A stretch of DNA of 64,000 nucleotides from Alkalicoccus saliphilus (GTDB taxonomy: Bacteria > Bacillota > Bacilli > Bacillales > Salisediminibacteriaceae). This document shows, piece after piece, positions 55,319 through 63,571 of the stretch. Position numbers and translations under genes: made by a program. How positions within the stretch are numbered: the first letter of the stretch is position 1; the number at the start of each line of letters is the position of its first letter. The stretch covers positions 1 to 64,000 of the forward strand of contig NZ_PZJJ01000014.1 in assembly GCF_003044065.1 (NCBI RefSeq). Direction: 5' to 3'. Under the pieces are notes generated by a model, which had not been told where the DNA came from, did not search any database, and saw only the letters and a list, made by a program, of their open reading frames with translations.

Positions 55319-56457
55319 AATTTTTCGTCTCCTTCAGCTTCTTTATAGTAGGAATCAGACCGGCCTGTGCTGAAGCCGGGTACCTGGACATCGGTCATTG
55401 TCTGAATCGGCGCGTATGGATTTTCGTGCTGGTGCTCCAGGTTCAGCTGCTTCATGACCCGCATGCGCCGGCGGCAGGCCGGACAGTAGTCGGAAAGATA
55501 AGTGCCGTCTGCCATCTGGAGGTCGAAGTTCTGTACTCCAAGAATGCCTTTGACGTCTTCAATCTGATCATCACTGCTGTACGGGGTGCCGCACTTGGCA
55601 CATCCCCTTGTGTCAACTCCGGCTTCTTCCTGATAATTCATCGGAACCCCGGCAGCCATCGGCCGGATCGGCAGGTGGAACAGCTTGCCGAATGGGAAGT
55701 AAACAAGAAACAGAACGACTGTCACCTGGTGGATGAGGGCGAGATAGTTATGCATCCACCCGTTCATAAACTTATAGGAAAGCGTGAGAACAAGTCCGGT
55801 TACTGTGACAGCCATCAAAATGTAGAGTGGCAGAAGATCGAATTCCGGACGCTGGGTCACCTGCACGTCCTGGTTTGTTTTCCGACGGATAATTGCCATA
55901 AGAACGCCGATAAACACCATCATGGCGGTAATATTCAGTCCGTTGTAGACAAGCTCGGCAAAAATACCATCTGCGTGCATCGTAATAGTGGGAATTCCCA
56001 TCACAACCATCTGATACGTTTCCGGATCGACGAGGCTGAAATGCATCCATCCGAAAGTCAGTCCGAACGTGATTGCGAAGGAACCGATGCATCCCCAGGC
56101 AAGCAGCCAGTGGGCGACACCACGGTAAATGCCCCGCTTAAAAATAAATTTTTGAAGAACGATGTTGTCGACGGCCGTTTTAAGAACCGAGGTGACATTC
56201 CGTTTTTTTCTTTCTTTGTTTTTTAAGTTGGAGAAGCTCCGTTTCAGCATCTGTCGTGTTGCCGGCCTGAGCGACCATGAAACCATACGGACCGTGATGC
56301 CGATCGCGAAAACAAACGAAGCAATTAAATAGCCGAAAAGCATTATATCTATATGGGAGAACTGTCCCGTTCCAATCCACATAAGCAGAATTAAAATCAT
56401 AACTACGATAAAAGAATACATGCTGGCTCTGGAATAAAAAGATCGTTCAAGCTGCAT
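55315..56457 (-). CDS. Membrane b-type subunit with C-terminal CxxC pairs
   Basis: A 380-residue protein: about six predicted helices with several His on or near helices (HWLLAWGCIGS, MHADGIFAEL, MHNYLALIHQVTVVL, GKLFHLP), as in NarI/HdrE-type quinol-oxidising cytochromes b. A soluble tail follows with GCAKCGT and DYCPACRRR, two CxxC pairs that could bind zinc or a cluster. First gene of the operon, driven by the Fnr-type promoter. It probably passes quinol electrons to the ferredoxin and Mo subunits. Confidence 0.75.
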   Translation of the reverse strand: MQLERSFYSRASMYSFIVVMILILLMWIGTGQFSHIDIMLFGYLIASFVFAIGITVRMVSWSLRPATRQMLKRSFSNLKNKERKKRNVTSVLKTAVDNIVLQKFIFKRGIYRGVAHWLLAWGCIGSFAITFGLTFGWMHFSLVDPETYQMVVMGIPTITMHADGIFAELVYNGLNITAMMVFIGVLMAIIRRKTNQDVQVTQRPEFDLLPLYILMAVTVTGLVLTLSYKFMNGWMHNYLALIHQVTVVLFLVYFPFGKLFHLPIRPMAAGVPMNYQEEAGVDTRGCAKCGTPYSSDDQIEDVKGILGVQNFDLQMADGTYLSDYCPACRRRMRVMKQLNLEHQHENPYAPIQTMTDVQVPGFSTGRSDSYYKEAEGDEKL

Positions 56458-56486
56458 GTGCTCACCCCTTTCCTGTCAATGAACTC

Positions 56487-56492
56487 ATTGTA
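56487..56492 (-). promoter_or_regulatory. -10 box of the nitrate operon promoter
   Basis: TACAAT on the minus strand. The predicted start near 56480 puts the Fnr box centre about 42 bp upstream. Confidence 0.6.
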
Positions 56493-56514
56493 AAGCGGGG
56501 AGCGGTCTTCCGGC

Positions 56515-56530
56515 TGTGAGAAATATCACA
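56515..56530. promoter_or_regulatory. Fnr box of the nitrate operon
   Basis: TGTGA-GAAATA-TCACA, a perfect match to the Fnr/Crp half-site pair, at class II distance from the minus-strand -10 box. Confidence 0.85.
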
Positions 56531-56619
56531 CCAGCAGAAAAAAATAAATAAAATTATTTAAGAAGCCGGTACCGCAGCGGCAGGGGGGGGAGAAACTGAG
56601 CTGTGAACTTTTTTTCAGG

Positions 56620-56635
56620 AGTGATTTTTGTCACT
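56620..56635. promoter_or_regulatory. Fnr box of the second fnr gene
   Basis: AGTGA-TTTTTG-TCACT, a near-consensus Fnr palindrome centred about 40.5 bp upstream of the start predicted from TATACT at 56656-56661. Confidence 0.7.
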
Positions 56636-56655
56636 GCCATTTTCGTATAAAACCG

Positions 56656-56661
56656 TATACT
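56656..56661 (+). promoter_or_regulatory. -10 box of the second fnr promoter
   Basis: TATACT without a recognisable -35 box, as expected for an activator-dependent class II promoter. Confidence 0.6.
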
Positions 56662-56694
56662 AAAGTTAAATTCAGGGATGGAGGGATTTTTTAC

Positions 56695-57414
56695 ATGACA
56701 GTTGCTGTAAGTGAAACAGTGAGGATGTCACCCGGCAGTACATTTTTCTTTTCGAAAGAAAGCAGACAGATTCTTTACAGGATAATGGAGTGGAAAACAT
56801 TTCAGCCGGGCACGGTTCTTTTTTCAAGGAACGAGCCTGCAGACAAATTATTTTTTGTAATAGAAGGGGAAGTGAAAATATGGAAGGAGGCAGATGGCAA
56901 AGAGTATGTATTCCAAATTGCCGGGAAAGAAGATTTGATTGGAGAAGGAGTAAGCTTTACAGAAGATTGTCACACGTACCAGGCGGATGCTTTAACGGAA
57001 GGGAAAGCGGGGATTATTCGTCATGAAGATATTATAAAAGCTGTCGGCTGCAGCCGTGATTTTGCAGTGGATATGCTGAAATGGACCTCTCTCATGGAGA
57101 AAACAGTGCAGGCAAAGCTTCATGACCTGACCTTTTACGGAAAAAGGGGAGCTCTCTGTTCAACACTGCTTCGACTTGCTCAAACTTACGGAAGAGATAC
57201 AAAAAGAGGCCTGCTGATAGAAAAGAAGATGAAAAATGGGGATATCGGAAGCTATATTGGATCTTCCCGGGAAAGTGTTAACCGGCTGCTGACTGAGCTG
57301 AAAAAAGAAAAAGTTATTTCTCAGGAGGAAGGTTTTCTTTATATTCATAATGTCGATTACTTGAAAGAAGTCTGCCGCTGCGGAGACCGTCCGGAATGGA
57401 TCTGCCGCATGTAG
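56695..57414 (+). CDS. Second Crp/Fnr-family regulator with C-terminal cysteines
   Basis: A 239-residue paralogue of the regulator at 49759: barrel VLFSRNEPADKLFFVIEGEV, HTH NGDIGSYIGSSRESVNRLLT. The C terminus CRCGDRPEWIC again has three Cys but spaced C-x-C-x6-C rather than C-x2-C-x4-C. GATGGAGGG precedes the ATG. It is divergent from the nitrate operon, with one Fnr box near each promoter, so it may control both. The altered Cys spacing suggests a different cluster geometry or sensitivity. Confidence 0.85.
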   Translation: MTVAVSETVRMSPGSTFFFSKESRQILYRIMEWKTFQPGTVLFSRNEPADKLFFVIEGEVKIWKEADGKEYVFQIAGKEDLIGEGVSFTEDCHTYQADALTEGKAGIIRHEDIIKAVGCSRDFAVDMLKWTSLMEKTVQAKLHDLTFYGKRGALCSTLLRLAQTYGRDTKRGLLIEKKMKNGDIGSYIGSSRESVNRLLTELKKEKVISQEEGFLYIHNVDYLKEVCRCGDRPEWICRM

Positions 57415-57421
57415 AGAAAAA

Positions 57422-57462
57422 AAGAGCTGTCCCATCGATAGAATCGACGGGGCAGCTCCTGC
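57422..57462. terminator. Bidirectional terminator
   Basis: GAGCTGTCCC / GGGGCAGCTC with an inner TCGAT/ATCGA stem lies between the convergent regulator and 5'-nucleotidase genes. Confidence 0.7.
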
Positions 57463-57478
57463 TGTTTGTTCTATTTTT

Positions 57479-59413
57479 TTACTCGTCAGAAGCGAGGTCT
57501 GTAATGCGTCCTTCTACATCATAGTCCACTTCACCAAGAGAGGCCATGTAGTCACGCAGCATCTCCCAGTCAGTGAAGCCGACGATCGTGCCTCGGCCGT
57601 CATCATAGGCGTCCGCAAAGACGTCGTAGCCGTCACCGCCGGTTGCGGTGAAGTTGTTTGTAGCAATCGTATACATTTCGTCATCACGGGCAATTTCTTC
57701 GCCGTCAACGACGATGGATTCGACGCGCTCGCCAGAGTCATTACTGCTGTCGAAGGTAATTTCCGTTCCTTCAGACACCTGCAGGAAACCACCGTTTTCG
57801 TCAGGAACTTCGCCCACGCTGTGCTCAAATGCCTCGTGAATTTCCTCACCGGAAAGGTCAAGCAGTGCGAGGCGGTTGCCGAAAGGCTGCACAGTAATAA
57901 TATCACCGACCGTTACATCGCCGGCAGGAAGCGGTGCCCGGATGCCTCCGCCGTTCTGCACAGCCATGATTGTTTCGTCATCAGCCGTAAGCGCCGCGTC
58001 CAGCTGTCCATCGGCAATCAGGTTGCCGAGTGCCGTTTCGTTGGCACGGACGCTGACTTCAGAGCCGTCTCCAAGACGCGGATTCGTGAGTTCATTGACA
58101 ACAGTGGATCCGGCAGGCTCATTCTGCAGTTCCTCTACGCCTGCAGTATACGGCTCAAGCATTTCTGCCGCTGTCGGATCTGCGTCAAAATCTTCGGAAG
58201 CAAACAGCTCGCCGTCAGAGTGAACGATCGTGCCGCTGCTGTCAAACCTCAGATCAATAGCACCGAGCTGCTGACCGTATTCCCCGGCCTGTGCGACAAC
58301 CGTCGGCTCGATAGGCTCTCCGTCTGCATTTTCTGTAACAACCGTCGGCGGTTCTACCTGGGTGTGGCTGTGTCCACCGACAATTACGTCAATACCTTCC
58401 ACCTGCTCGGCAAGAAGCAGGTCGCTTCCGATATCCGGGCTGCTGTCGTAACCGAGGTGGGTGAGGGCAATAATTTTATCGATCCCTTCTTCTTCAAACT
58501 GGCTGACCATCTCTTCTGCTGTTTCTGCGTAGTCAGAGAAAGTCACGTCCAATGGGCTGGAGATGTTTTCAGTATCTTCCGTATCGAGTCCGAAAATACC
58601 AATTTCTTCCCCGTCCTGTTCGAGAACGATGCCGTCATAAATATTGCCTGCCTCCGGATCATAGCTGATGCCGCCCTGGTTCAGGTGATCAAAGCCGCTG
58701 TCACCGGAGAAGTCGATGTTGGACGCTACTACAGGAAAATCAAGCGCTTCGAAAAATGCAACGAGTTCAGGGTGACCTTCATCTATGTCCCCGAGGTCAA
58801 ATTCGTGGTTGCCCGGCACGAAAGCATCGTATTCCATATAATTCATAAATTCGGCCGCGTCCTGTCCGCGGTATTCGTTAAAATACAGCGTGCCGGAAAA
58901 AACATCCCCGGCATCAAGCAGCAGACCTTCTCCGTACACATCCTGGGCATGTTCATAGGCAGTGACGAGCTGAGGGAAGGCATCCGTCCGTCCGTGGTTA
59001 TCATTTGTATGGAAAATATTTAAGTCAAAAAAGTCATAGTCAAAGTCCGCTTCCTGATCATTTACCCGGAGAGTACCAGTATTTCCAGTTAAGTCGTTAT
59101 GTGTAACGGTAACGGTGGAACGGTCGCTTCCATCTACTTCAACGTTAAGATCTCCCGGATCAATAACGTTTCCGTCCTCATCCGTAATTTCCACATCGGC
59201 AATGCGTTCCAGCGGCAGGCCGGCCGGATAAGTTTTGTCAAAAGAAATTGCAAAGCTTTCCCCGTCTGCTTCGATAACGTCTATGTTTTCAACAGCTCTC
59301 TTCGGTCCGTTTTCTTTATCCCCGCTTTTTCCAGGTGCGTCCGCTGCCACAGTTCCTGTCGATAACAGAATCCCGGCAGCAAGAAGACCTGCTGTACTTC
59401 GCTGAAATTTCAT
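57479..59413 (-). CDS. Secreted 5'-nucleotidase/metallophosphatase (UshA-like)
   Basis: A 644-residue protein with signal peptide (STAGLLAAGILLSTGTVAA). A beta-rich N-terminal segment of about 100 residues is followed by the calcineurin-like metallophosphatase: NIFHTNDNHG, LLDAGDVFSG, VPGNHEFDLG, THLGYDSSPD and VGGHSHTQV carry the metal ligands. The C-terminal substrate domain has ANETALGNLIADGQLDAAL, NGGGIRAPL and TNNFTATGGDGYDVF with the stacking aromatics. It hydrolyses extracellular nucleotides. The very acidic composition fits a saline habitat. GGAGG precedes ATG 59413. Confidence 0.92.
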   Translation of the reverse strand: MKFQRSTAGLLAAGILLSTGTVAADAPGKSGDKENGPKRAVENIDVIEADGESFAISFDKTYPAGLPLERIADVEITDEDGNVIDPGDLNVEVDGSDRSTVTVTHNDLTGNTGTLRVNDQEADFDYDFFDLNIFHTNDNHGRTDAFPQLVTAYEHAQDVYGEGLLLDAGDVFSGTLYFNEYRGQDAAEFMNYMEYDAFVPGNHEFDLGDIDEGHPELVAFFEALDFPVVASNIDFSGDSGFDHLNQGGISYDPEAGNIYDGIVLEQDGEEIGIFGLDTEDTENISSPLDVTFSDYAETAEEMVSQFEEEGIDKIIALTHLGYDSSPDIGSDLLLAEQVEGIDVIVGGHSHTQVEPPTVVTENADGEPIEPTVVAQAGEYGQQLGAIDLRFDSSGTIVHSDGELFASEDFDADPTAAEMLEPYTAGVEELQNEPAGSTVVNELTNPRLGDGSEVSVRANETALGNLIADGQLDAALTADDETIMAVQNGGGIRAPLPAGDVTVGDIITVQPFGNRLALLDLSGEEIHEAFEHSVGEVPDENGGFLQVSEGTEITFDSSNDSGERVESIVVDGEEIARDDEMYTIATNNFTATGGDGYDVFADAYDDGRGTIVGFTDWEMLRDYMASLGEVDYDVEGRITDLASDE

Positions 59414-59472
59414 ATTGAATTTCCTCCTTTTAGTGGAAAATAGTCTCATGCCCTTTCTATTTTAGAAGAGAA

Positions 59473-59486
59473 AGAAAACGCTCTCA
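59473..59486. promoter_or_regulatory. cre-like site upstream of the 5'-nucleotidase gene
   Basis: AGAAAACGCTCTCA matches 13 of 14 cre consensus positions and lies 60 bp upstream of the start codon. Confidence 0.4.
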
Positions 59487-59689
59487 ATAGAAACTGGAAA
59501 GAATTAAAAGAAGATGACCTAAGACACGTGAATAAGTGCTTAGTTTATGGAAAATTTAGAAAAAATCAGGGCAGAAAGAGTGAAGCATAGGAAACCCTGT
59601 TTTCTCAAGCCTTGTTTTACAAATAGAGAAAAAAGGTAGAGTAATGTAACTTTTATACAAAAGGCTCTGTTAAAGCTCCGGGTTGTTAT

Positions 59690-59812
59690 TTAAGGCTGCC
59701 TGAAGCTCTTTACACCTGCCGCGAAGAAAGCCTGCGGCTGTCCCTTCCGTCCGGGAGGATCTTTACGCTTTCCACGGCAAGCCTGCCGGTTGGAAGCGAA
59801 GTGTTTCTCCAG
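59690..59812. repeat. Possible diverged intergenic repeat, copy F
   Basis: Contains CCGTCCGGGAGGATC, TACGCTTTCC and flanking inverted pairs (CCTGCCG..CGGCAAGCC) reminiscent of copies A-E, in scrambled or highly decayed form. Otherwise the 449-bp interval 59414-59862 shows only the cre-like site. Confidence 0.35.
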
Positions 59813-59862
59813 CCATCAAAAGCGAACTTTAACATAGCTATACAAAAAAAGGAGGACTCAGG

Positions 59863-60693
59863 ATGAGAAAAGATCCGTTGGATAAAAAAGTAATGCCTCT
59901 GACTTCAGCAGCAAGCGGCAAAGGACATTCGGTGGTGCCGGATGTTTACTGTTTTCCCGTGCAGATTGTCAACGTCTATTTTATCGGGGATCCGGACCGG
60001 CCAAAAGAATGGGTGCTCGTAGATGCGGGCATGCCGGAATCGGAAGAAAAGATTCTGGAAGAAGCAGAAGAGCGGTTTGGTGAAAATAACCATCCAAAAG
60101 CAGTGGTGCTGACACACGGGCACTTTGACCACGTCGGCGCTCTTGTGGAACTGGCTGAAAAATGGAACGTGCCTGTCTATGTACACGAAAAAGAACTTCC
60201 TTATGTCACAGGAAAGCAGGAGTATATGGATCCTGATCCGAAGGTGGACGGCGGGATGGTGGCGAAAATGTCAAAAATGTATCCAACAAAGCCGGTCGAT
60301 ATATCGGAATATGTCCGGACGCTTCCTGCAGACGGCAGTATTCCCCCACTGCCTGAATGGGAATGGATTCACACTCCGGGTCATACACCCGGCCATGTAT
60401 CACTTTTCCGCCGGAAGGATAAAACGCTGATTGCCGGTGATGCTTTTGTCACTGTGCAGCAGGAAAGTCTCTACAAAGTAATCAAACAGGAAAAAGAAAT
60501 CAGCGGTCCACCGCGCTATCTGACTCCGGACTGGAAGGAAGCCGAAAGTTCCGTGAAAAAACTGGCAGCTCTTGAGCCGGAGACAGCAGGGACAGGACAC
60601 GGATGGCCGGTGAGAGGAGACTTTCTTCATACAGGCCTTCAGGATCTGGCAGACCGTTTTCAGGAGCTTGCTGTCCCGGAAAAAGATTCGTAA
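59863..60693 (+). CDS. MBL-fold metallohydrolase
   Basis: A 276-residue metallo-beta-lactamase-fold enzyme: THGHFDHVGAL binds the two metals, HTPGHTPGHVSLF supplies the third His, GDAF the bridging Asp and GHGWPV the last His. Members include glyoxalase II-like and lactonase-like hydrolases; the substrate is unknown. AAAGGAGGA precedes the ATG. Cytoplasmic. It is separated from the next gene by its own promoter. Confidence 0.9.
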   Translation: MRKDPLDKKVMPLTSAASGKGHSVVPDVYCFPVQIVNVYFIGDPDRPKEWVLVDAGMPESEEKILEEAEERFGENNHPKAVVLTHGHFDHVGALVELAEKWNVPVYVHEKELPYVTGKQEYMDPDPKVDGGMVAKMSKMYPTKPVDISEYVRTLPADGSIPPLPEWEWIHTPGHTPGHVSLFRRKDKTLIAGDAFVTVQQESLYKVIKQEKEISGPPRYLTPDWKEAESSVKKLAALEPETAGTGHGWPVRGDFLHTGLQDLADRFQELAVPEKDS

Positions 60694-60744
60694 ACAGCCG
60701 GACATCCGGAAAACCTTTGAAGACCACGCCCGGAAGGAATTATC

Positions 60745-60772
60745 TTGAAGCTTGAGCAGAATATGCTATATT
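60745..60772 (+). promoter_or_regulatory. Promoter of the DUF6544-like gene
   Basis: TTGAAG (60745-60750) and TATATT (60767-60772) with 16 bp spacing. Confidence 0.55.
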
Positions 60773-60800
60773 GAAGAAAAGACCTATAGGAGGTCGGGAT

Positions 60801-61661
60801 ATGAAAATTTACTGGGTTATCGCTGCTGCTGCCGCTTTTATTCTGGGATTTGCCGGGCGTCGTTTTTACCGGGAAACTACAAGAGAAATCAAGGAACTCC
60901 TGACTTATGAACCTGCCCCGCGGGAGTGGATCGTGACGGAAGAACAAACAAAGAAACTGCCGCCCCCTGTTCAGCGTTGGCTTCGGCAGAGCGGAATGAC
61001 CGGACGGCTGAATATCCATACGGCAGCTTTAAAGCAGGAGGGACTGATGCGTTTAAAACCGGAACAGGTTAAAAGTTTCCCTGCAGAAGCAGAACAATTT
61101 ATTACAACAGATTACCCTTCTTTCATCTGGCGTGTGAAAATGAAAATGCAGCCGGGATTTGCTGTAACAGGGAGAGACTGGTACCGCTTCGGCCAGGGAG
61201 AAATGCTTATTAAAGCAGCTTCTGTTTTTCCGCTCGTAACCGTCCGCCACAACAAGAAAGCGAATCAGTCAACGCTTCAGCGGTATCTCATGGAAATGGC
61301 CTGGTACCCTTCGGCTGCTCTCAGTCCGTTTGTATCATGGGAGGCAGTGGATGACCGGACAGCCAAAGCGGTAATGTCCTACTGCGGATGCACTGGAGAA
61401 GGGATATTTCACTTTTCAGAAGAAGGAGAGCTTATCCGTCTGAGTGCGTACCGCTTCCGTGACAAAGAAGACGAAGAACCGACGGAATGGCAGGCAGAAG
61501 CGCTGGAGTATATGACGGTTGACGGTATCCGCATGCCGGCCCGTGTCTCGGTTTCCTGGGTGCTTCCGGAAGGGAAATTCACGTGGTATACATTCTCAGT
61601 CAAGGACGTCCGGCTGAACGAACGCAGGACAGAGCTGATAAAAGAAATGAAAAGCAGGTAA
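60801..61661 (+). CDS. DUF6544/DUF6920-like membrane-anchored protein
   Basis: A 286-residue protein with one N-terminal membrane helix (IYWVIAAAAAFILGFAG), then a soluble domain with LPPPVQRWLRQSGMTG, WRVKMKMQPGF and AMSYCG-like VMSYCGCTGEGIF, features I associate with the DUF6544/DUF6920 group. The function is unknown. ATAGGAGGTC precedes ATG 60801; an upstream TTG is not supported. Confidence 0.7.
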   Translation: MKIYWVIAAAAAFILGFAGRRFYRETTREIKELLTYEPAPREWIVTEEQTKKLPPPVQRWLRQSGMTGRLNIHTAALKQEGLMRLKPEQVKSFPAEAEQFITTDYPSFIWRVKMKMQPGFAVTGRDWYRFGQGEMLIKAASVFPLVTVRHNKKANQSTLQRYLMEMAWYPSAALSPFVSWEAVDDRTAKAVMSYCGCTGEGIFHFSEEGELIRLSAYRFRDKEDEEPTEWQAEALEYMTVDGIRMPARVSVSWVLPEGKFTWYTFSVKDVRLNERRTELIKEMKSR

Positions 61662-61730
61662 CCCGTCTGGAGGCAGCACCCGGATTCGCGGGGGACTCTC
61701 CGAAAAAAGGTGGAGCACGGGTTTATCACG

Positions 61731-61766
61731 AAAGTCTGCCGGGAAGTTCTCCGGCAGACTTTTTAA
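61731..61766 (+). terminator. Rho-independent terminator
   Basis: An AAAGTCTGCCGG / CCGGCAGACTTT stem followed by TTAAATT. Confidence 0.88.
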
Positions 61767-61989
61767 ATTCAGGCTGCTTAAATCTATCACCAGTTTTCAG
61801 CAGGCAGGGAGGAATTTATTCTACTGCCACGAACAGAGTAAAGAAGAGGCCTTCGGTTCGTTTCTTATGCCTCCCGGAACGGAGCGGAATTTCAACCATA
61901 TTCTGCAGATGTCACGGACAAGAGGCAGAGCGCCTCACTGCTGAATCACCGCTATTAATAAAAACGGATGAAAAGGAGAAGATCAATCA
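61767..61989. other. Intergenic interval before the MaoC-like gene
   Basis: With the preceding terminator this is a 328-bp gene-free stretch. No repeat, RNA gene or convincing promoter was recognised; AAAAGGAGAAG before 61990 is the next ribosome site. Confidence 0.4.
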
Positions 61990-62517
61990 ATGAACATTCA
62001 GGAAGGCTGGAACGGAAGGTTTTACGAAGATTTCGTGATAGGAGATATCTACTCCCATCCTCTCGGAAGAACTGTTACGCAGACGGATAACATCTGGTTT
62101 ACACTGCTTACCCAGAATACTAACCCTATTCACTTTGATGCCGTGTACGCGGAGAAAACCGAATTCGGCAGACCTCTCGTGGATTCCACGTTTACCGTGG
62201 CTCTTGTAACAGGGCAGTCCGTGACAGACATTTCACAGAATGTGATGGCCAACCTTGGGTGGGATGAAATCAGGCTTCCCAATCCTGTGTTTGAAGGCGA
62301 TACGATTTATTCCTACAGTGAACTGCTGGAAAAGCGCGAATCAGCTTCCCGTCCCGGGATTGGTATTATCAAAGTGAAGACTGTCGGCTACAATCAGGAC
62401 AGCCGGGTCGTGATCGAATTCAAGCGTACGATGATGGTGTACAAAAAAGCTCATGCCCCGGCCTCTGACCAGCCGATATTAAACAAAGTGCTGAAAGAAA
62501 AAAACAAAGATACATAA
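61990..62517 (+). CDS. MaoC-family dehydratase
   Basis: A 175-residue single hot-dog domain protein. The hydratase motif is TLLTQNTNPIHFD, with Asn and His near residues 48-50 as in (R)-specific enoyl-CoA hydratases, preceded by the usual YEDFVIGD opening. These enzymes hydrate trans-enoyl-CoA or act on mesaconyl-type CoA esters. AAAAGGAG precedes the ATG. No fatty-acid genes adjoin it, so the substrate is open. Confidence 0.87.
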   Translation: MNIQEGWNGRFYEDFVIGDIYSHPLGRTVTQTDNIWFTLLTQNTNPIHFDAVYAEKTEFGRPLVDSTFTVALVTGQSVTDISQNVMANLGWDEIRLPNPVFEGDTIYSYSELLEKRESASRPGIGIIKVKTVGYNQDSRVVIEFKRTMMVYKKAHAPASDQPILNKVLKEKNKDT

Positions 62518-62621
62518 CGTACTTTTTGAAAGAAAACGTTTAAATTGTTTAATACAGGGAAATCCCATTATAGTCCACCTGAAAATGGTGGTTTTCCACG
62601 TACGGTTTTTCACTTACAAAA

Positions 62622-62658
62622 ATAAAGTAAGTTTAATTTGATTTATTACTTACTTTAT
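62622..62658. promoter_or_regulatory. Inverted repeat upstream of wrbA
   Basis: ATAAAGTAAGT (62622-62632) and ACTTACTTTAT (62648-62658) form a perfect 11-bp inverted repeat with a 15-bp centre, 40 bp upstream of the first wrbA start. GTAAGT/ACTTAC half-sites are reminiscent of those used by MarR/DUF24-type quinone sensors; this assignment is a guess. Confidence 0.5.
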
Positions 62659-62697
62659 GATAGTGTTAATGGCAGTAGTCGAAAGAAGGTGTACTTC

Positions 62698-63357
62698 ATG
62701 GGATTATTTGAAAAATTATTTCAATCAAAAAAGGAGAATGATAACATGGCAAACGTAAATCTGGCAGTTATTTATTACAGCTCCACAGGTACGAACTACC
62801 AAATGGCCAAATGGGCGGAAGAAGGCGCCAAAGCAGCAGGCGCTGAGGTGAAAGTACTTAAAATTCCTGAGCTTGCTCCAAAAGAAGCAATTGAAGCGAA
62901 CGAAGCCTGGGCAAAGCACTTGGAAGAAACAAAAGACGTTCCAGAAGTAACGCTGGATGATCTTGAGTGGGCAGACGGTATCGTTTTTTCCGTACCGACA
63001 CGTTACGGGAATCCTGCTTCCCAGTTCCGTCAGTTTATTGATACGACCGGCGGTCTCTGGTCCAGCGGCAAGCTTGTCAACAAAGTAGTAAGTGCTATGT
63101 CTTCTGCGGCGAACCCGCATGGTGGACAGGAAGCGACGATTCTTTCTATCTACACTTCTATGTTCCACTGGGGAGCGATCGTGGCTGCTCCGGGATACAC
63201 TGACCCGGTACAATTCAAAGCCGGCGGAAATCCTTACGGTGTAAGCACCACAGCCGGAGAAAACGGCATTCAGGACGACATTGAAGATGCTGTGAGGCAC
63301 CAGGCTCAGCGTACCGTGTCTATTGCAGAAGGGGTAAAAGTAGGCGTGAATGTCTAA
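62698..63357 (+). CDS. wrbA: NAD(P)H:quinone oxidoreductase, WrbA-type
   Basis: A flavodoxin-fold protein: FMN loop YYSSTGTNYQMAKWAEEGA, SVPTRYGNPASQFRQFIDTT, and TMFHWG-like TSMFHWGAIV near the C terminus. It reduces quinones with two electrons. Two starts both have ribosome sites: ATG 62698 (GAAGGTG; 219 residues, with an amphipathic MGLFEKLFQSKK extension) and ATG 62746 (AAGGAG; 203 residues, the usual WrbA start). The extension could tether some of the protein to the membrane. Confidence 0.9.
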   Translation: MGLFEKLFQSKKENDNMANVNLAVIYYSSTGTNYQMAKWAEEGAKAAGAEVKVLKIPELAPKEAIEANEAWAKHLEETKDVPEVTLDDLEWADGIVFSVPTRYGNPASQFRQFIDTTGGLWSSGKLVNKVVSAMSSAANPHGGQEATILSIYTSMFHWGAIVAAPGYTDPVQFKAGGNPYGVSTTAGENGIQDDIEDAVRHQAQRTVSIAEGVKVGVNV

Positions 63358-63368
63358 CAAATTATAGT

Positions 63369-63408
63369 GAAGGCTGCTCCGTATAATCGGAGCAGCCTTC
63401 TTTTTTTA
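63369..63408 (+). terminator. Terminator of wrbA
   Basis: A GAAGGCTGCTCCG / CGGAGCAGCCTTC 13-bp stem followed by seven T. Confidence 0.92.
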
Positions 63409-63571
63409 TTTCAGCTCGTTTAAGCCGGCTGCCGATAATTATACGGGGGATTTCCGCTGCCTGAATCAGAGCTGCAGCTTTGCAGAATAATCGTCAAACG
63501 TGCGGCACGGGACTGTATTAATTTTTGTGATATGCTTTATAAAAGCTGTCCCATAAAAGGAGATGAAAGCT

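Noticed and set aside
57821-59023. 400-codon plus-strand ORF
   Set aside because: Shadow of the 5'-nucleotidase on the opposite strand, whose motifs are clear.
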